Below are positions 37,557 through 46,580 of a DNA stretch of 61,787 bases, in pieces. Source of the DNA: a virus; IMG/VR virus record IMGVR_UViG_3300025101_000028, positions 1 through 61,787 of that record. One strand, given 5' to 3'. Position 1 is the first letter of the stretch. Every line of letters begins with the position of its first letter. A program made the translations under genes and the position numbers. The notes under the pieces were generated by a model, which did not search any database, was not told where the DNA came from, and saw only the letters and a list, made by a program, of their open reading frames with translations.

Positions 37557-37853
37557 TTAAAACTCTAATTTCATTTTACTTAGCTTAGAAATTAAAATTT
37601 CTTTTTCTGCTTTGTACATGTCTATACTTTGCTTGTGTCTTAATATATTTTTTTCAATGTTCTTGCAAACAAAATTTTTAGACCCTAATCGTATTCCTTG
37701 TTCTAACATGTTGTTTTCTAATTCATGAATGTATTCTTTGGAATTACTTATTCTTCTATCTAATTCTTGAATTTCATTTAAGCAATTGTTATACTCCCAT
37801 TGTGGCGTAACACCACTGTTATCACAAACCTTTTTCCATAAACTGTTAATCAT
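37557..37853 (-). CDS. hypothetical coiled-coil protein
   Basis: 98 residues, AAGGAGAG upstream. Helical throughout with Asn, Lys and Glu (CLNEIQELDRRISNSKEYIHELENNML, KQSIDMYKAEKEILISKLSK). Not recognised. It overlaps the upstream VGDL-like gene by 8 nt. Confidence 0.65.
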   Translation of the reverse strand: MINSLWKKVCDNSGVTPQWEYNNCLNEIQELDRRISNSKEYIHELENNMLEQGIRLGSKNFVCKNIEKNILRHKQSIDMYKAEKEILISKLSKMKLEF

Positions 37854-38175
37854 TACTAACTCTCCTTAAATTCTGTTCGGTAATATACCTATATTTGTTA
37901 TTTTTTTTTGAAATCAATAGCTTGTATTCAATTATGTAATATTGTTCTCTTTCATCAACAGGGTAGTCAACACCATAGTCTTTACATTGATAAAACATAA
38001 CTTCACAAACCAAACCATAGTCCCCTTTCATCTTATACGAAGCAGGGCCATCTTCTGATTTAAAACAAATTTCGACCAAATCTCCAACTTGGAACTTAGG
38101 TCTTCTGTTTTTCGGAAGCTTGTCAACTTTTATTTGGTGAAAGTATTGTTCGACGTCTCCATCCCCCTCTACCAT
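37846..38175 (-). CDS. VGDL-like protein, extended
   Basis: 109 residues. The family core PKFQVGDLVEICFKSED begins near residue 26 and is followed by GDYGLVCEVMFY and YYIIEYKLLIS. The first 25 residues overlap the upstream gene in another frame and have no clear ribosome site, so the true start is uncertain. Confidence 0.6.
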   Translation of the reverse strand: MVEGDGDVEQYFHQIKVDKLPKNRRPKFQVGDLVEICFKSEDGPASYKMKGDYGLVCEVMFYQCKDYGVDYPVDEREQYYIIEYKLLISKKNNKYRYITEQNLRRVSND

Positions 38176-38509
38176 ACATTTTATCTAATTTGGTTTTTGT
38201 TTGTTGTGCCATATTAGACGCAGTATTGATAATTTCATCTAGATAAGGGTCTTTACCCCCATCATAATAAATAGTAAGGAAACCCCATTTCATCTTTACT
38301 TGAACGATGTATCTTCGTTCTTCTATTCCTAGTTGTCTATTTCTGTCAAGAAATGCTTTTGTAACAAAAGCCATAATTTCATCATAATGGCTCTCGGGTG
38401 AATAATCATAGCAATTTCTATAGAGACTGATACATTCTAATTCGTATTCACTGTCTATGTGATGGCACATCTTCTCAGTCCACACATAATCGTTTTTATA
38501 TTTATTCAC
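38123..38509 (-). CDS. hypothetical protein
   Basis: 128 residues, GTG start at 38509 with GGAGA 7 nt upstream. Contains CHHIDSEYELECISLYRNCYDY, then a beta segment (RYIVQVKMKWGFLTIYYDGG) and a basic tail (GRGGWRRRTILSP). No known family; the Tyr/Cys-rich first half may bind metal. Confidence 0.65.
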   Translation of the reverse strand: MNKYKNDYVWTEKMCHHIDSEYELECISLYRNCYDYSPESHYDEIMAFVTKAFLDRNRQLGIEERRYIVQVKMKWGFLTIYYDGGKDPYLDEIINTASNMAQQTKTKLDKMYGRGGWRRRTILSPNKS

Positions 38510-39001
38510 TTTTTCTCCAATTTTTTAAGTTCATTAAACGTTACAAGATGATTTTCAAAACCATCTGTTATTTCATAGTCGTGATAAGAGCAATCTAGGG
38601 GATCACTCGAAAGCACCTCTTTGATAAGCCAAGGTTTATCAAAGTCACAAACACCCCAAAAAGGGTGCCAATTAACCAAGTCTCCAATTTTATAAATAGA
38701 CCTATCTACGATAGTAGACGGATAATGTTTCTGGTATCCGTTTGATACACCAGTCCCAAGTGAATTATAAACACTGTCAAATGCTGGTAATCGCAAATCA
38801 TCGAGGGTGGGGATATTATTACTGCTAGACAGTCCGTTGACCAGTGTCTTATATACACTAGTGTTCCAAGTTTTAAACAGTTCATTTAATCCCCAATCAC
38901 AATCACAAGGGTCACATTCACAATATGGACACTTGCTACTAGCCACAACATTCACATGAGCAGCACTTCTCACAATAATTACATTTTTCACAATTTTTCA
39001 T
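38506..39001 (-). CDS. cysteine-rich VGDL-like protein split by apparent +1 shift
   Basis: With a good ribosome site (AGGAGA) the ATG at 39001 opens a 20-residue frame, MKNCEKCNYCEKCCSCECCG, with 8 Cys, ending at a TAG (38939-38941). The +1 frame continues immediately with SSKCPYCECDPCDCDWG, also Cys-rich, then a VGDL-type domain (YKIGDLVNWHPFWGVCDF) to 38506. The two halves read as one zinc-binding protein joined by a +1 shift at GGC-TAG, or the sequence has one extra base. A GTG at about 38991 could start the second frame alone, but without the first Cys block. Confidence 0.65.
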
Positions 39002-39002
39002 T

Positions 39003-39320
39003 TTATTCTCCTTTTTGAATGAATTTTTTTGCATAATGGAGAACTTCCTTCTCCAACCTTTCTTGATTTTTTTCAAGTTGCTTCAATCTGTCTTCCATTA
39101 ATTTAAATTGAACTTGACGGTCAACAGAAGCTGAGCCGTTTTGGTTGTCCATGTGAGCAACAATTTTTTCTAACGATTTGTTAGCATCGTCCATCTTGTA
39201 TTCCAAGGCTCCAAGTCTCATTTCTGAGTCCCAAATCCACACAAAACAAGGCACAATAATGATAGATAATAATACAGTAAAGCCTTTCCACGCATAATCT
39301 GCGATTTTTGTTTTTTCCAT
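39003..39320 (-). CDS. membrane-anchored coiled-coil protein
   Basis: 105 residues from the ATG at 39320 (GGAGG 9 nt upstream). One N-terminal membrane span (GFTVLLSIIIVPCFVWIW) is followed by a long coiled coil (MDDANKSLEKIVAHM, KLMEDRLKQLEKNQERLEKEVLHYAKK). This N-in layout is like i-spanin or other lysis/structural anchors; no firm assignment. Confidence 0.65.
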   Translation of the reverse strand: MEKTKIADYAWKGFTVLLSIIIVPCFVWIWDSEMRLGALEYKMDDANKSLEKIVAHMDNQNGSASVDRQVQFKLMEDRLKQLEKNQERLEKEVLHYAKKFIQKGE

Positions 39321-39354
39321 GACATAATTCCTCCCTAGTCTGGTTAATAAATAG

Positions 39355-40254
39355 TTACTCGATGTGCCCAGTGCCCACCACTTCCCAAATTTGTAAAGTC
39401 TCCATATAGGAGTTGTTGATACTAGTCTCGACAATATCAGTTTCAAAGCGCTCAATGTGTATTGCGACCAATGACCATGTGGGATAATTAAGATATTGAG
39501 CAGGAATAAACATTGCACCATTGTCTGGTCCAAAGCAAGATACTTGACCCAACAAAGATGATCCATCGGATGAATAAATGCCTAAAGTTATCATCATTCT
39601 GCTGCTTTGCCGAGCAGGTGCCCAAGTTACAGTAAATCCTGTTCTTCGAACAGCGGCTTCAAAAGCATAAGAAGGGTCAACCCAAAGCATTGTGTAAGGC
39701 TCAATATAATCAAACCCCTCAACGGTTGTGAATTGGAACGAGCCTTCACTTGTTTGCACCATGTAATTCGTGTTTCTTTGTAAATGAGACTCCCAAATGC
39801 TTTGAGAGACATAAACACCCGCTCCGCTTTGATAAGCGTCAAATTGGTGATTTTGGCTCGTTATTTGAACAGTTTGTCCAACCTGTATTGGTTGTGTAGA
39901 TGGCACACCTTGATATAAAAACTGTGTGCATTCACCATCAGCTAACATCCAAGAATTCCATGAATCTGAAATGGGTTGGTGCACTTGTAGTTCATACTCA
40001 ACAGTTAGTTCTTGAGTCTCTCCCATACAGGCAGGGCATGCAACTTGTCGAAGATACATTGTTGATAACCCTGTAACTCCTGATCTGTCTTGTTCGGCGA
40101 CTTGATCGGTATCTTGTTCGGTTGATGGTTGACCAACGATAGCAACGGGTTGTCCTGGTTCGCCAACACCAATTGACTGTCCTGTTTCTTCTTCTAGTCT
40201 TTTTATAATTGACACATCTGAATCGCATGCCCACAATAGTAATGATAATAACAT
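39355..40254 (-). CDS. predicted lipoprotein
   Basis: 299 residues. MLLSLLLWACDSD has a short hydrophobic signal and a lipobox-like LWAC; Asp follows the Cys, which in enterobacteria keeps lipoproteins in the inner membrane. A Gln/Glu/Asp-rich linker (about 25-60) leads into a beta-rich C-terminal region with ACPACMGE (a CxxC) and many Thr, Ser and Tyr, like an extracytoplasmic domain. Function unknown. The ATG overlaps the upstream stop (TAATG), with GGAG inside the upstream gene. Confidence 0.7.
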   Translation of the reverse strand: MLLSLLLWACDSDVSIIKRLEEETGQSIGVGEPGQPVAIVGQPSTEQDTDQVAEQDRSGVTGLSTMYLRQVACPACMGETQELTVEYELQVHQPISDSWNSWMLADGECTQFLYQGVPSTQPIQVGQTVQITSQNHQFDAYQSGAGVYVSQSIWESHLQRNTNYMVQTSEGSFQFTTVEGFDYIEPYTMLWVDPSYAFEAAVRRTGFTVTWAPARQSSRMMITLGIYSSDGSSLLGQVSCFGPDNGAMFIPAQYLNYPTWSLVAIHIERFETDIVETSINNSYMETLQIWEVVGTGHIE

Positions 40255-40826
40255 TATAACTCCAAATTAAATAATTGTTTTAAAAATTGTTTTACAAGGT
40301 TTTCCTTGCACTGTTCTGTTTCGCACTCATGAAGTTTCCAAGAATAAGTTTCTTTGTTGTCCTTGATGGTTTTTCTTAATCTTTTAGCCTCTTCTTTCAT
40401 AACGGGTAGCACTTCTGACAAATCTTGTGGCATAATGCCATATTGTTCAGCAATTTGTAGTAGCATAGCCCAGTCTCCACTTTCAAAGGCCGCCGATGCA
40501 GCTTTGAAATCTAATGTGGTGCCTTTATGTTTATCTGGGTGAGTCGCTAAAGCAACTTGTTTAAATAATTTTTGAAATTTTTGTTTTTCTTGTGCTTGCT
40601 CTTCTTTGTTCAATACTAAAATACCGGCTTCATCAAATTCCAAATCTGGAAAAATTGGCTGTGATATAAATTTTGAAACACGACTTTCGTGTTTTTGATT
40701 TAGTTCTGTTAAATCGATATCGTTATTTTGGCACCATTCTCTGTGCCAGATCTCAAAATCTTGATGCGCTATGCTCAAAACTTCTTCTTGATATGATAAC
40801 TCTGATCTTAAAAACTTTAGTTCCAT
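40254..40826 (-). CDS. J-domain protein
   Basis: 190 residues if started at ATG 40826. An upstream ATG at 40865 lies within the -10 box and cannot be used from this promoter. FKQVALATHPDKHKGTT contains the HPDK motif (96-99) of J-domains, with a flanking helix, KKFKKAASAAFE-like (DFKAASAAFESGDW). J-domains stimulate the ATPase of host DnaK, so this protein may redirect the host Hsp70 to a phage substrate. A helical N-terminal 90 residues and a C-terminal helical region probably supply the substrate contact. Confidence 0.75.
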   Translation of the reverse strand: MELKFLRSELSYQEEVLSIAHQDFEIWHREWCQNNDIDLTELNQKHESRVSKFISQPIFPDLEFDEAGILVLNKEEQAQEKQKFQKLFKQVALATHPDKHKGTTLDFKAASAAFESGDWAMLLQIAEQYGIMPQDLSEVLPVMKEEAKRLRKTIKDNKETYSWKLHECETEQCKENLVKQFLKQLFNLEL

Positions 40827-40863
40827 AATGTGCTTTTTGTACCTTTTTATTTTTATACTATTC

Positions 40864-40892
40864 ATTATAACACATTTAATCCATTCTGTCAA
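40864..40892 (-). promoter_or_regulatory. promoter of J-domain gene
   Basis: TTGACA (40887-40892), 17 bp and TATAAT (40864-40869). The -35 box lies in the coding end of the nucleotidyltransferase-like gene. Confidence 0.8.
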
Positions 40893-41778
40893 GTGCGATT
40901 GATCCAAATTCTTTAAACTTCATTAACCATTCCGGTGGTCTGGTTGTTTTTAAAGCTAAATCAGAACATAAATAGTTTCTATATTTCTCCCAAGAAGATA
41001 AATCATAAAATTCATCAATATCTATTTGATTTTCTGCTTCTAAATCCACAAAAACACTTTCTAAGTCAAACCAACGTGCTGAATATCTTTCTTCAATTGG
41101 TAGTTTTTTGTTTGGTAAACCACGGTGGTCTACCTCGTTTGCAAAATGCCCTGTTCCTTTGCGGATTTGTTTTCGGAACCTCACAAATTCATCTTTACCA
41201 AAAGAAAAGCTAGTATGAACACCTTGCTCCGGTGATTGCCCTTTATGTGTGATAAGAAAATTTTTGGTGGAGGAAATTTTTAGGCGGTGCTCTCGTAACA
41301 ACTGGGGGTCAAAGTATCCATAAGGAAACGACACCCAATACTTGTTTGGATAAATCCACTTTGATACTGTAGCTGACACTTTAAATGCTGACAATGCTCC
41401 TTCAATGACCGACCAAGATAAACAATCTCTTCTGAATCTGTTCTTTGGGTGCACTGGTACATAAAAAATAGGAATTCTTTTTTGTTTTGCTGTTGGTTGT
41501 GGGTCTTTTGACCTCCATGCCCAAACAGGATCTTGTACAAAATCACCAATACGATGTCTCACTAGTGGTGCTGTGTCTTCATACAAACAAACCCATATAG
41601 TCTCACAACCTGCCCAAGCACATTCCATAATAGCTGCTTCAATCATTGTGTAGTTAGGAGCTATAGGCATCATGAAATCAGGCCATTCCATGCCAAAGTC
41701 AAGAGGCTGTCCACCACAAGGAACTATTCCTGCAAGGTGGAAAGATGCACCATTAACATTTTTTGTGTCAAATTCCAT
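40876..41778 (-). CDS. putative nucleotidyltransferase-like protein
   Basis: 300 residues, AAGGA upstream. The N-terminal AGIVPCGGQPLDFGMEWPDFMMPIAP and ECAWAGCETIWVCL resemble the sugar-nucleotidyltransferase fold (GG.PLDF... for the nucleotide loop). Such proteins occur in marine myoviruses beside an FAD/Rossmann-like companion, as here (41724..42539). The activity has not been shown for this group as far as I know. Overlap of 55 nt with its companion suggests coordinated expression. Confidence 0.65.
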   Translation of the reverse strand: MEFDTKNVNGASFHLAGIVPCGGQPLDFGMEWPDFMMPIAPNYTMIEAAIMECAWAGCETIWVCLYEDTAPLVRHRIGDFVQDPVWAWRSKDPQPTAKQKRIPIFYVPVHPKNRFRRDCLSWSVIEGALSAFKVSATVSKWIYPNKYWVSFPYGYFDPQLLREHRLKISSTKNFLITHKGQSPEQGVHTSFSFGKDEFVRFRKQIRKGTGHFANEVDHRGLPNKKLPIEERYSARWFDLESVFVDLEAENQIDIDEFYDLSSWEKYRNYLCSDLALKTTRPPEWLMKFKEFGSIALDRMD

Positions 41779-42539
41779 AAATTTGTTCCTTTTTTATCAT
41801 TCCATGACAAGATTTCTTCAATTGATAATTGGTTGTTTTGTTCCTCAAACACTTCTCGATACATATGCTCAATTGATATGGCGTAATGAAGTGTTACACC
41901 TTTTCTATTGTAGCCGTTAGCTCTACCTCTTATGCCCACTTGCTTCATTGTTTGAAGTGTCTTCATTCTTGAGTAGGCTGGTGACCACTCAATATTATTA
42001 AGAAGCCCTTTTTCAACTCTGGAAACGGCACACACATCCTTAACATCAGATCTAGTTCGAGGTCTTGTTGACCGGTGGAATAGGAGAAGGTGACATAGGT
42101 CTTCATCTGGGCTTGGTATTATTTCCCAATCATGTCGCGTACCTGAGTGCACTGCAAACCAATCACAAACCATGAGATAATCTTTAGTTTCTCTGTCAAA
42201 TTCAATAAGTTTGTTGTACTTCACAATCATCTTTTTATTGTCCAGACCAATTATATTGATATGATCTTCGTCTAATCGAAAAGATTGGATGTTGTTGGGA
42301 AACAAGATTAACCCTGCCATTGCTAATAGAAACGAAAGACGATCCCAAGCTTGTGATTTTTTATGTTCGCCACCTTTTTTAAAACCAATAAAAGACAGGT
42401 CCCAATGAGAGGGAACTTTATCAAGAACAAATGGTACGTGTGCGACATCTATTAAGATTGGCAAGTTTTTTTTGTATGCATACAATAAGGCAGTCAACGA
42501 GCCACCAAGAACTAATTCATCAAAATTAAACTCGTTCAC
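41724..42539 (-). CDS. Rossmann-like phage protein
   Basis: 271 residues, GTG start at 42539 with a GGGGGG site upstream. ELVLGGSLTALLYAYKKNLPILI at the N-terminus looks like a dinucleotide-binding beta-alpha-beta, though without the full GxGxxG. The rest alternates helices and strands. Companion of the nucleotidyltransferase-like gene. The function is not known. Confidence 0.65.
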   Translation of the reverse strand: MNEFNFDELVLGGSLTALLYAYKKNLPILIDVAHVPFVLDKVPSHWDLSFIGFKKGGEHKKSQAWDRLSFLLAMAGLILFPNNIQSFRLDEDHINIIGLDNKKMIVKYNKLIEFDRETKDYLMVCDWFAVHSGTRHDWEIIPSPDEDLCHLLLFHRSTRPRTRSDVKDVCAVSRVEKGLLNNIEWSPAYSRMKTLQTMKQVGIRGRANGYNRKGVTLHYAISIEHMYREVFEEQNNQLSIEEILSWNDKKGTNLWNLTQKMLMVHLSTLQE

Positions 42540-43870
42540 TTACCCCCCAATATTTTTACTTTGATCACTTTGTTTTCTTTGAAAAGAGAGCTAACCTTAC
42601 CTTGCTTGATAGCAGTAAGTTCACCAGCATCTTTATCTTTTACCATATCTGTGAACTCGCCTTGTTCATCTAGAAAGCCTGCCATTTCCATTCCCTTGAT
42701 GGATCTATTAATTTTTCTTTCATACTTGTCCAATAAAAATTCAGGTATAGAGTCTGCTACTCTTAAGATATTTATCATGTTACCCGGATAAGCACCCATC
42801 TTTAGAGCCTCTTTGGTTCTGTCTAAGTCTTGATTAAAAGGAGCAGAAAAGTTTTCATTAATTTCTGAGTCTGTCATTTCATCTACTGGTTTTTCATAGG
42901 GGTCCATTCTTTCACTTGAGTTTATGAATGCTTGAAGATAGAAAGGCATCATCAAATTAACTCTTCCAGCAGCTGGTGCTTTGGATATTGCTTTTACATG
43001 AGGTGCGTGACCGTGCTGTCTACCTCTTTCTTCTGATTTTGTTAAGCCATTGAGATAGTTTATAGCGAAGGTGCTACCATCTAAAGATGTAACATTGTTT
43101 TTTTGTTTAAGACCATCTGCTTGGGCAAGGTTGTAGCATGCATCCCAAATATAATCAAATAAAAAATAAGGCTTGTGTTCATCAGGGATATTATTAAATT
43201 CTCTTGACCCTTTGTACATGTGATCTCTGGTTCCTTCGATTCCTTGTGTGTTTGATGTTCCAAATAGAGCACCGCTTCTGAATTTTGCAAACTGTAGTCT
43301 TTTAAAGTCACCAGGGGCTCCCTTTGACATAAAGGATGAAACTAAGGAAGGTTGGGTTTGTGATGAAACATGACTATCGATTCCTTTTTTAACATTCGTA
43401 AAGTCAGAAAAGAAAACATCAATCAATACTTGATAATCTCCTATCGCATCAACAAAAGCATTAGCTCGGGATCTTATCTCCTTCACAACAGTGTCAATAT
43501 TATTGCCGTTTCCTATATGCCACTTACCGTCTCTTTTATAAGTACCTTTGTAAAGATAATAAAGTAAGCTAGTTTCTCTAGGATCTCTAACAGGACCATA
43601 GCTTTTTGTCTCTTTATCGTAATCGTATTCTTCATCATCTTCATCATAGCCGCTATAAGTGTCTATGTATTCGCCCGGATTATCTCTAAACCAAGTGTAG
43701 CGATCTTTATCAATTTCATCTTTTCTGTCAGCGAATGTGTTAACGTCAAGTGTTGGTTTTGTTAACGTAGTGTCTATCAATCTTGCAATAACTATTCTAG
43801 CTTTTTCGATTTGGTCTTGTGTGTAAGTTTGTGTGTTTTCTTTTAGCAACCTTTTAATCTTTATTTTCAT
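42536..43870 (-). CDS. large leader-tagged phage protein
   Basis: 444 residues. MKIKIKRLLKENTQTYTQDQ is a variant of the leader seen in six other proteins, with the LLKEN/LIMEE core. An acidic patch follows (DEDDEEYDYDKE), then a mixed fold. The size and leader fit a head or neck structural protein. AGAGG ribosome site. No known family identified. Confidence 0.65.
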   Translation of the reverse strand: MKIKIKRLLKENTQTYTQDQIEKARIVIARLIDTTLTKPTLDVNTFADRKDEIDKDRYTWFRDNPGEYIDTYSGYDEDDEEYDYDKETKSYGPVRDPRETSLLYYLYKGTYKRDGKWHIGNGNNIDTVVKEIRSRANAFVDAIGDYQVLIDVFFSDFTNVKKGIDSHVSSQTQPSLVSSFMSKGAPGDFKRLQFAKFRSGALFGTSNTQGIEGTRDHMYKGSREFNNIPDEHKPYFLFDYIWDACYNLAQADGLKQKNNVTSLDGSTFAINYLNGLTKSEERGRQHGHAPHVKAISKAPAAGRVNLMMPFYLQAFINSSERMDPYEKPVDEMTDSEINENFSAPFNQDLDRTKEALKMGAYPGNMINILRVADSIPEFLLDKYERKINRSIKGMEMAGFLDEQGEFTDMVKDKDAGELTAIKQGKVSSLFKENKVIKVKILGGK

Positions 43871-44144
43871 CTATTTTTACCTCTAATAAAAAGTTCTCGG
43901 GCATCATTCTAACTAGTTCTTTGCCTACTAAAATGTCATAACACCACCATTCAAAATAAACCAGTTCATGATACGATTCAACAGATTTGTATGAGTATGG
44001 ACCTTTTGCTACTATCCCTAATTCACTTTTAGCTAAAACAACACCAAAGCCTCTAATCTTCACCAGATCACCGATGGAAAAAAGAGGCTTTGTTATTGGT
44101 TTAGTGGATTTCGTCACATGCTTTGCACTTTTTAGGGTGTCCAT
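43854..44144 (-). CDS. VGDL-like protein, extended
   Basis: 96 residues from the ATG at 44144. The family core is PLFSIGDLVKIRGFGVVLAK near residue 22, then a Tyr/Phe/Trp-rich strand (HELVYFEWWCYDILVG) and an acidic end. It has no ribosome site of its own and begins inside the 44101..44244 gene. Confidence 0.6.
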   Translation of the reverse strand: MDTLKSAKHVTKSTKPITKPLFSIGDLVKIRGFGVVLAKSELGIVAKGPYSYKSVESYHELVYFEWWCYDILVGKELVRMMPENFLLEVKIDENKD

Positions 44145-44244
44145 CAAAATAAATTCTTGGCAAGTCTAATCTTTTTACATTTCTACAACTTCCTGCGAAC
44201 AGAAACACCATTGTGTATATTATTAATTGTATTTTTTTATCCAT
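44101..44244 (-). CDS. tiny predicted lipoprotein
   Basis: 47 residues, GGAGG 5 nt before the ATG at 44244. MDKKIQLIIYTMVFLFAGSC has a basic N-region, hydrophobic core and lipobox-like AGSC, then a short tail with CKAC. The gene overlaps its neighbours at both ends (22 nt with 44223..45173, 44 nt with 43854..44144, in different frames). The layout recalls an Rz1-type lipoprotein nested in another gene, but the partner is not a spanin. Confidence 0.6.
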   Translation of the reverse strand: MDKKIQLIIYTMVFLFAGSCRNVKRLDLPRIYFDGHPKKCKACDEIH

Positions 44245-45173
44245 ATTTTCCTCCGTTTTTTGGATTCTTGCAAACCAGTATCTGGTTTTGGTGATTGTAT
44301 TCTTCTAGCCGTTTCTTCAAGATATTCAGATATTTTAAAATCATCACCTTGAGATAATTCAAATTCTTTTAAGATATAGATCCTTTCTTGCTTAGAACCC
44401 ATATGGTATTTTCTAATTACTTTTTTTACAGCTTCCTCACTTTCTTGAACGTATCTTCCATTTCTCTCAACGTATGCGTTCTCTGCGACGTCGTCCAAAA
44501 ACTCATAAATTTTTTGTTGCCACACATCGAATGCAACAGACCAAGAAAGTGGTAAATAGATTTGCCCTTCCTCATTGTAAAGATAAAGTATATTATCAAA
44601 AGGTGGGTTGTAAGGCCAAGCATGCGGGCTGTATAGGTTGTTGTGTAAATTTACAATCTCCTTGGTGTAATACCAATCTTTTTGTTGTTCAACGGTTAAT
44701 CCAGTAGTTGGCAAAACTTCATCTGGTTCTAGTGCTCCGGGATGAACGTAAACCATCTTGGGATTAAGTTGGTACCAGCTACCTTTATATTTCTTTATCA
44801 TCCTTTTCATTGGTATTTTTGGATTATATGTGCCTTTCATCCAGCCATCTTTTATGATACCGTCTGCTAGTTCTGGTGAGTTTGCCGCTTCTACTTCTTT
44901 ATTTCTCCAATTATAATCACCTTTTTTCTTTATTTCATCTTGATATTTTTGTAATTCAGTTCTTGTATCTTTTGGTTTTACATCTTCAGGTGTTACATTT
45001 TTCTTTAATGAAGCCAATGTGGCACCACCAACAAGACCTAGAGCCCCTAATCCTTTTATAAAGTTTCTCCTACTAACAGCCTCGTTTAGTGCTTCAATTC
45101 CAGGATGATATATCCTAGGCAACTCTTCTTTCCTCCAGTTTTCAAATATCTTATCTACTCTTTTATATGACAT
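44223..45173 (-). CDS. leader-tagged protein with Tat-like motif
   Basis: 316 residues from the ATG at 45173 (AGGAGA upstream). An N-terminal 33-residue helical part is followed by SRRNFIK (34-40), the twin-arginine consensus, and a hydrophobic GLGALGLVGGATLASL stretch. The body is rich in Tyr, Lys and Asp and has no known domain. The Tat-like signal is internal, so either the protein starts shorter or the hydrophobic segment serves another purpose. Probably structural or exported; unresolved. Confidence 0.65.
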   Translation of the reverse strand: MSYKRVDKIFENWRKEELPRIYHPGIEALNEAVSRRNFIKGLGALGLVGGATLASLKKNVTPEDVKPKDTRTELQKYQDEIKKKGDYNWRNKEVEAANSPELADGIIKDGWMKGTYNPKIPMKRMIKKYKGSWYQLNPKMVYVHPGALEPDEVLPTTGLTVEQQKDWYYTKEIVNLHNNLYSPHAWPYNPPFDNILYLYNEEGQIYLPLSWSVAFDVWQQKIYEFLDDVAENAYVERNGRYVQESEEAVKKVIRKYHMGSKQERIYILKEFELSQGDDFKISEYLEETARRIQSPKPDTGLQESKKRRKIWIKKYN

Positions 45174-45870
45174 TTCTAATTCTCCTGTATGCATTCACGG
45201 TTTCAGGCCAAAGGTCAGTTGCTATATCCAGACAAGCCTCAGCAACTTTTTGTATTTCCCATTGTGCTCCTTCGTGTGTCCTAAGATCAATAAACTTTAA
45301 AAGATTATTTAAATTTACTGTTCCGTAATACTCTGTGTATAGGTTTTGTGGAAGTATCATTCTTGCTTGTTCTCTACAAACACCAGCATCAAGCATAACC
45401 TGAAAAGTGTCAAGGCAATCTTTGGTTCTATTTTTAAGTAGCTCTGCACAAGTGAGCTTAGAAAGGTTTTTATAAGCTAACGGGTTTCGTAGATCGTCTG
45501 CGTTTGAGGCTTGTCTGTTTGATTCATGTTGTGTTCTGAATTCGCTTGGGAGATAGAACTGGATGTCTTTGTCTGTGTATCTTCTTGAGATTTCATTGTA
45601 TGACCAAGTACGATGTCTGTGGTGTTGAGAACGAACAAACAAAGGCACAACAAACTTGAAAGTAATAACATTGTGCTCGAGAGTTGAAGTATGTTTGTGT
45701 TTAATAAGATAATTGATAAGCTTTCTGTCTCTATCATTAAGCTTATCTTTCTCCACGCCAAACGAGACCCTTGCCGAGTTGACAATAGTAAGATCACTAC
45801 CCATATGTTCAATATAAGACACAAACCCGATACCATCATTGTAAAGGGATACTGTTTTATCATATTCCAT
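45163..45870 (-). CDS. thyX: flavin-dependent thymidylate synthase ThyX
   Basis: 235 residues. The ThyX signature RHRTWSYNEISRRY (85-98) matches RHRxxSxNExSxRY exactly. It converts dUMP to dTMP with FAD, NADPH and methylene-THF, giving phage DNA its thymine. With the dUTPase and ribonucleotide reductase in this window it completes a dTTP pathway. Confidence 0.95.
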   Translation of the reverse strand: MEYDKTVSLYNDGIGFVSYIEHMGSDLTIVNSARVSFGVEKDKLNDRDRKLINYLIKHKHTSTLEHNVITFKFVVPLFVRSQHHRHRTWSYNEISRRYTDKDIQFYLPSEFRTQHESNRQASNADDLRNPLAYKNLSKLTCAELLKNRTKDCLDTFQVMLDAGVCREQARMILPQNLYTEYYGTVNLNNLLKFIDLRTHEGAQWEIQKVAEACLDIATDLWPETVNAYRRIRNVI

Positions 45871-46580
45871 TACCTAGTCCTTTGTAGTTCTAGTAAAACT
45901 TCAATCTGATATCTTAAATTCCTTTTTTCTAATTCTGATTTTGAATTTCTAACTTGTTGTTTCAATGAGCGAATAGACTCAGCAAATGTTGCTTTTGTAC
46001 CACGAACTTTAGTATAATAACCAGTATCATTCATCATTTTATCTAAAGAGTTCCATGGACCTGCCCATGATTTTTTAATTCTATGATCTTCGCCGGGTCC
46101 TGGTGCACCTGTTGGATAGATTGCAATAAAAGGTTCTTGACGTTCTTCACCCGTTGGTTCTACTATTGTCCTAGAATAACCATATGAAAAAGATTCTTGA
46201 TCTGACATAGCACAAGCCTTGTTGGCAACATCAAATAGACTCGTGTCTGTTTTTGGAACGTCAGGCCTAGTCTCATCTTCAAAAACAAGATAAGATTTTT
46301 CAATTTGTGAAACAGATTCTTCGCCTGTTGGCTCTCCTGTTTCTGGGTTCTTTGGTGTTTCTTTATAACCACCTTCAACAACCGTATAAGGGTATCCTGT
46401 TGAATTAAGAAATTCTCTTACCTGTTGGTCTACAGCTCTATTTTGTCTAGCACTTCTTTCACCACGATAAGTGGAGAAAACAGCAAATGTTTTCCCTGCT
46501 CCTATCTTATCTTTGGCTTTTTGAAACGTTGCCATTTCTCTAAGAATCATTTCTCTTAATAATTGTTTAGTCAGTTTCAT
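45870..46580 (-). CDS. leader-tagged protein, DUF3293-like
   Basis: 236 residues, GGAGA upstream. The leader is MKLTKQLLREMILREM. The region FAVFSTYRGERSARQNRAVDQQVREFLNSTG...TVVEGGYKE, followed by KSYLVF and ANKACAMSDQESFSYGY, resembles the DUF3293 layout of small conserved proteins. Function unknown. It overlaps the ThyX start. Confidence 0.6.
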   Translation of the reverse strand: MKLTKQLLREMILREMATFQKAKDKIGAGKTFAVFSTYRGERSARQNRAVDQQVREFLNSTGYPYTVVEGGYKETPKNPETGEPTGEESVSQIEKSYLVFEDETRPDVPKTDTSLFDVANKACAMSDQESFSYGYSRTIVEPTGEERQEPFIAIYPTGAPGPGEDHRIKKSWAGPWNSLDKMMNDTGYYTKVRGTKATFAESIRSLKQQVRNSKSELEKRNLRYQIEVLLELQRTR

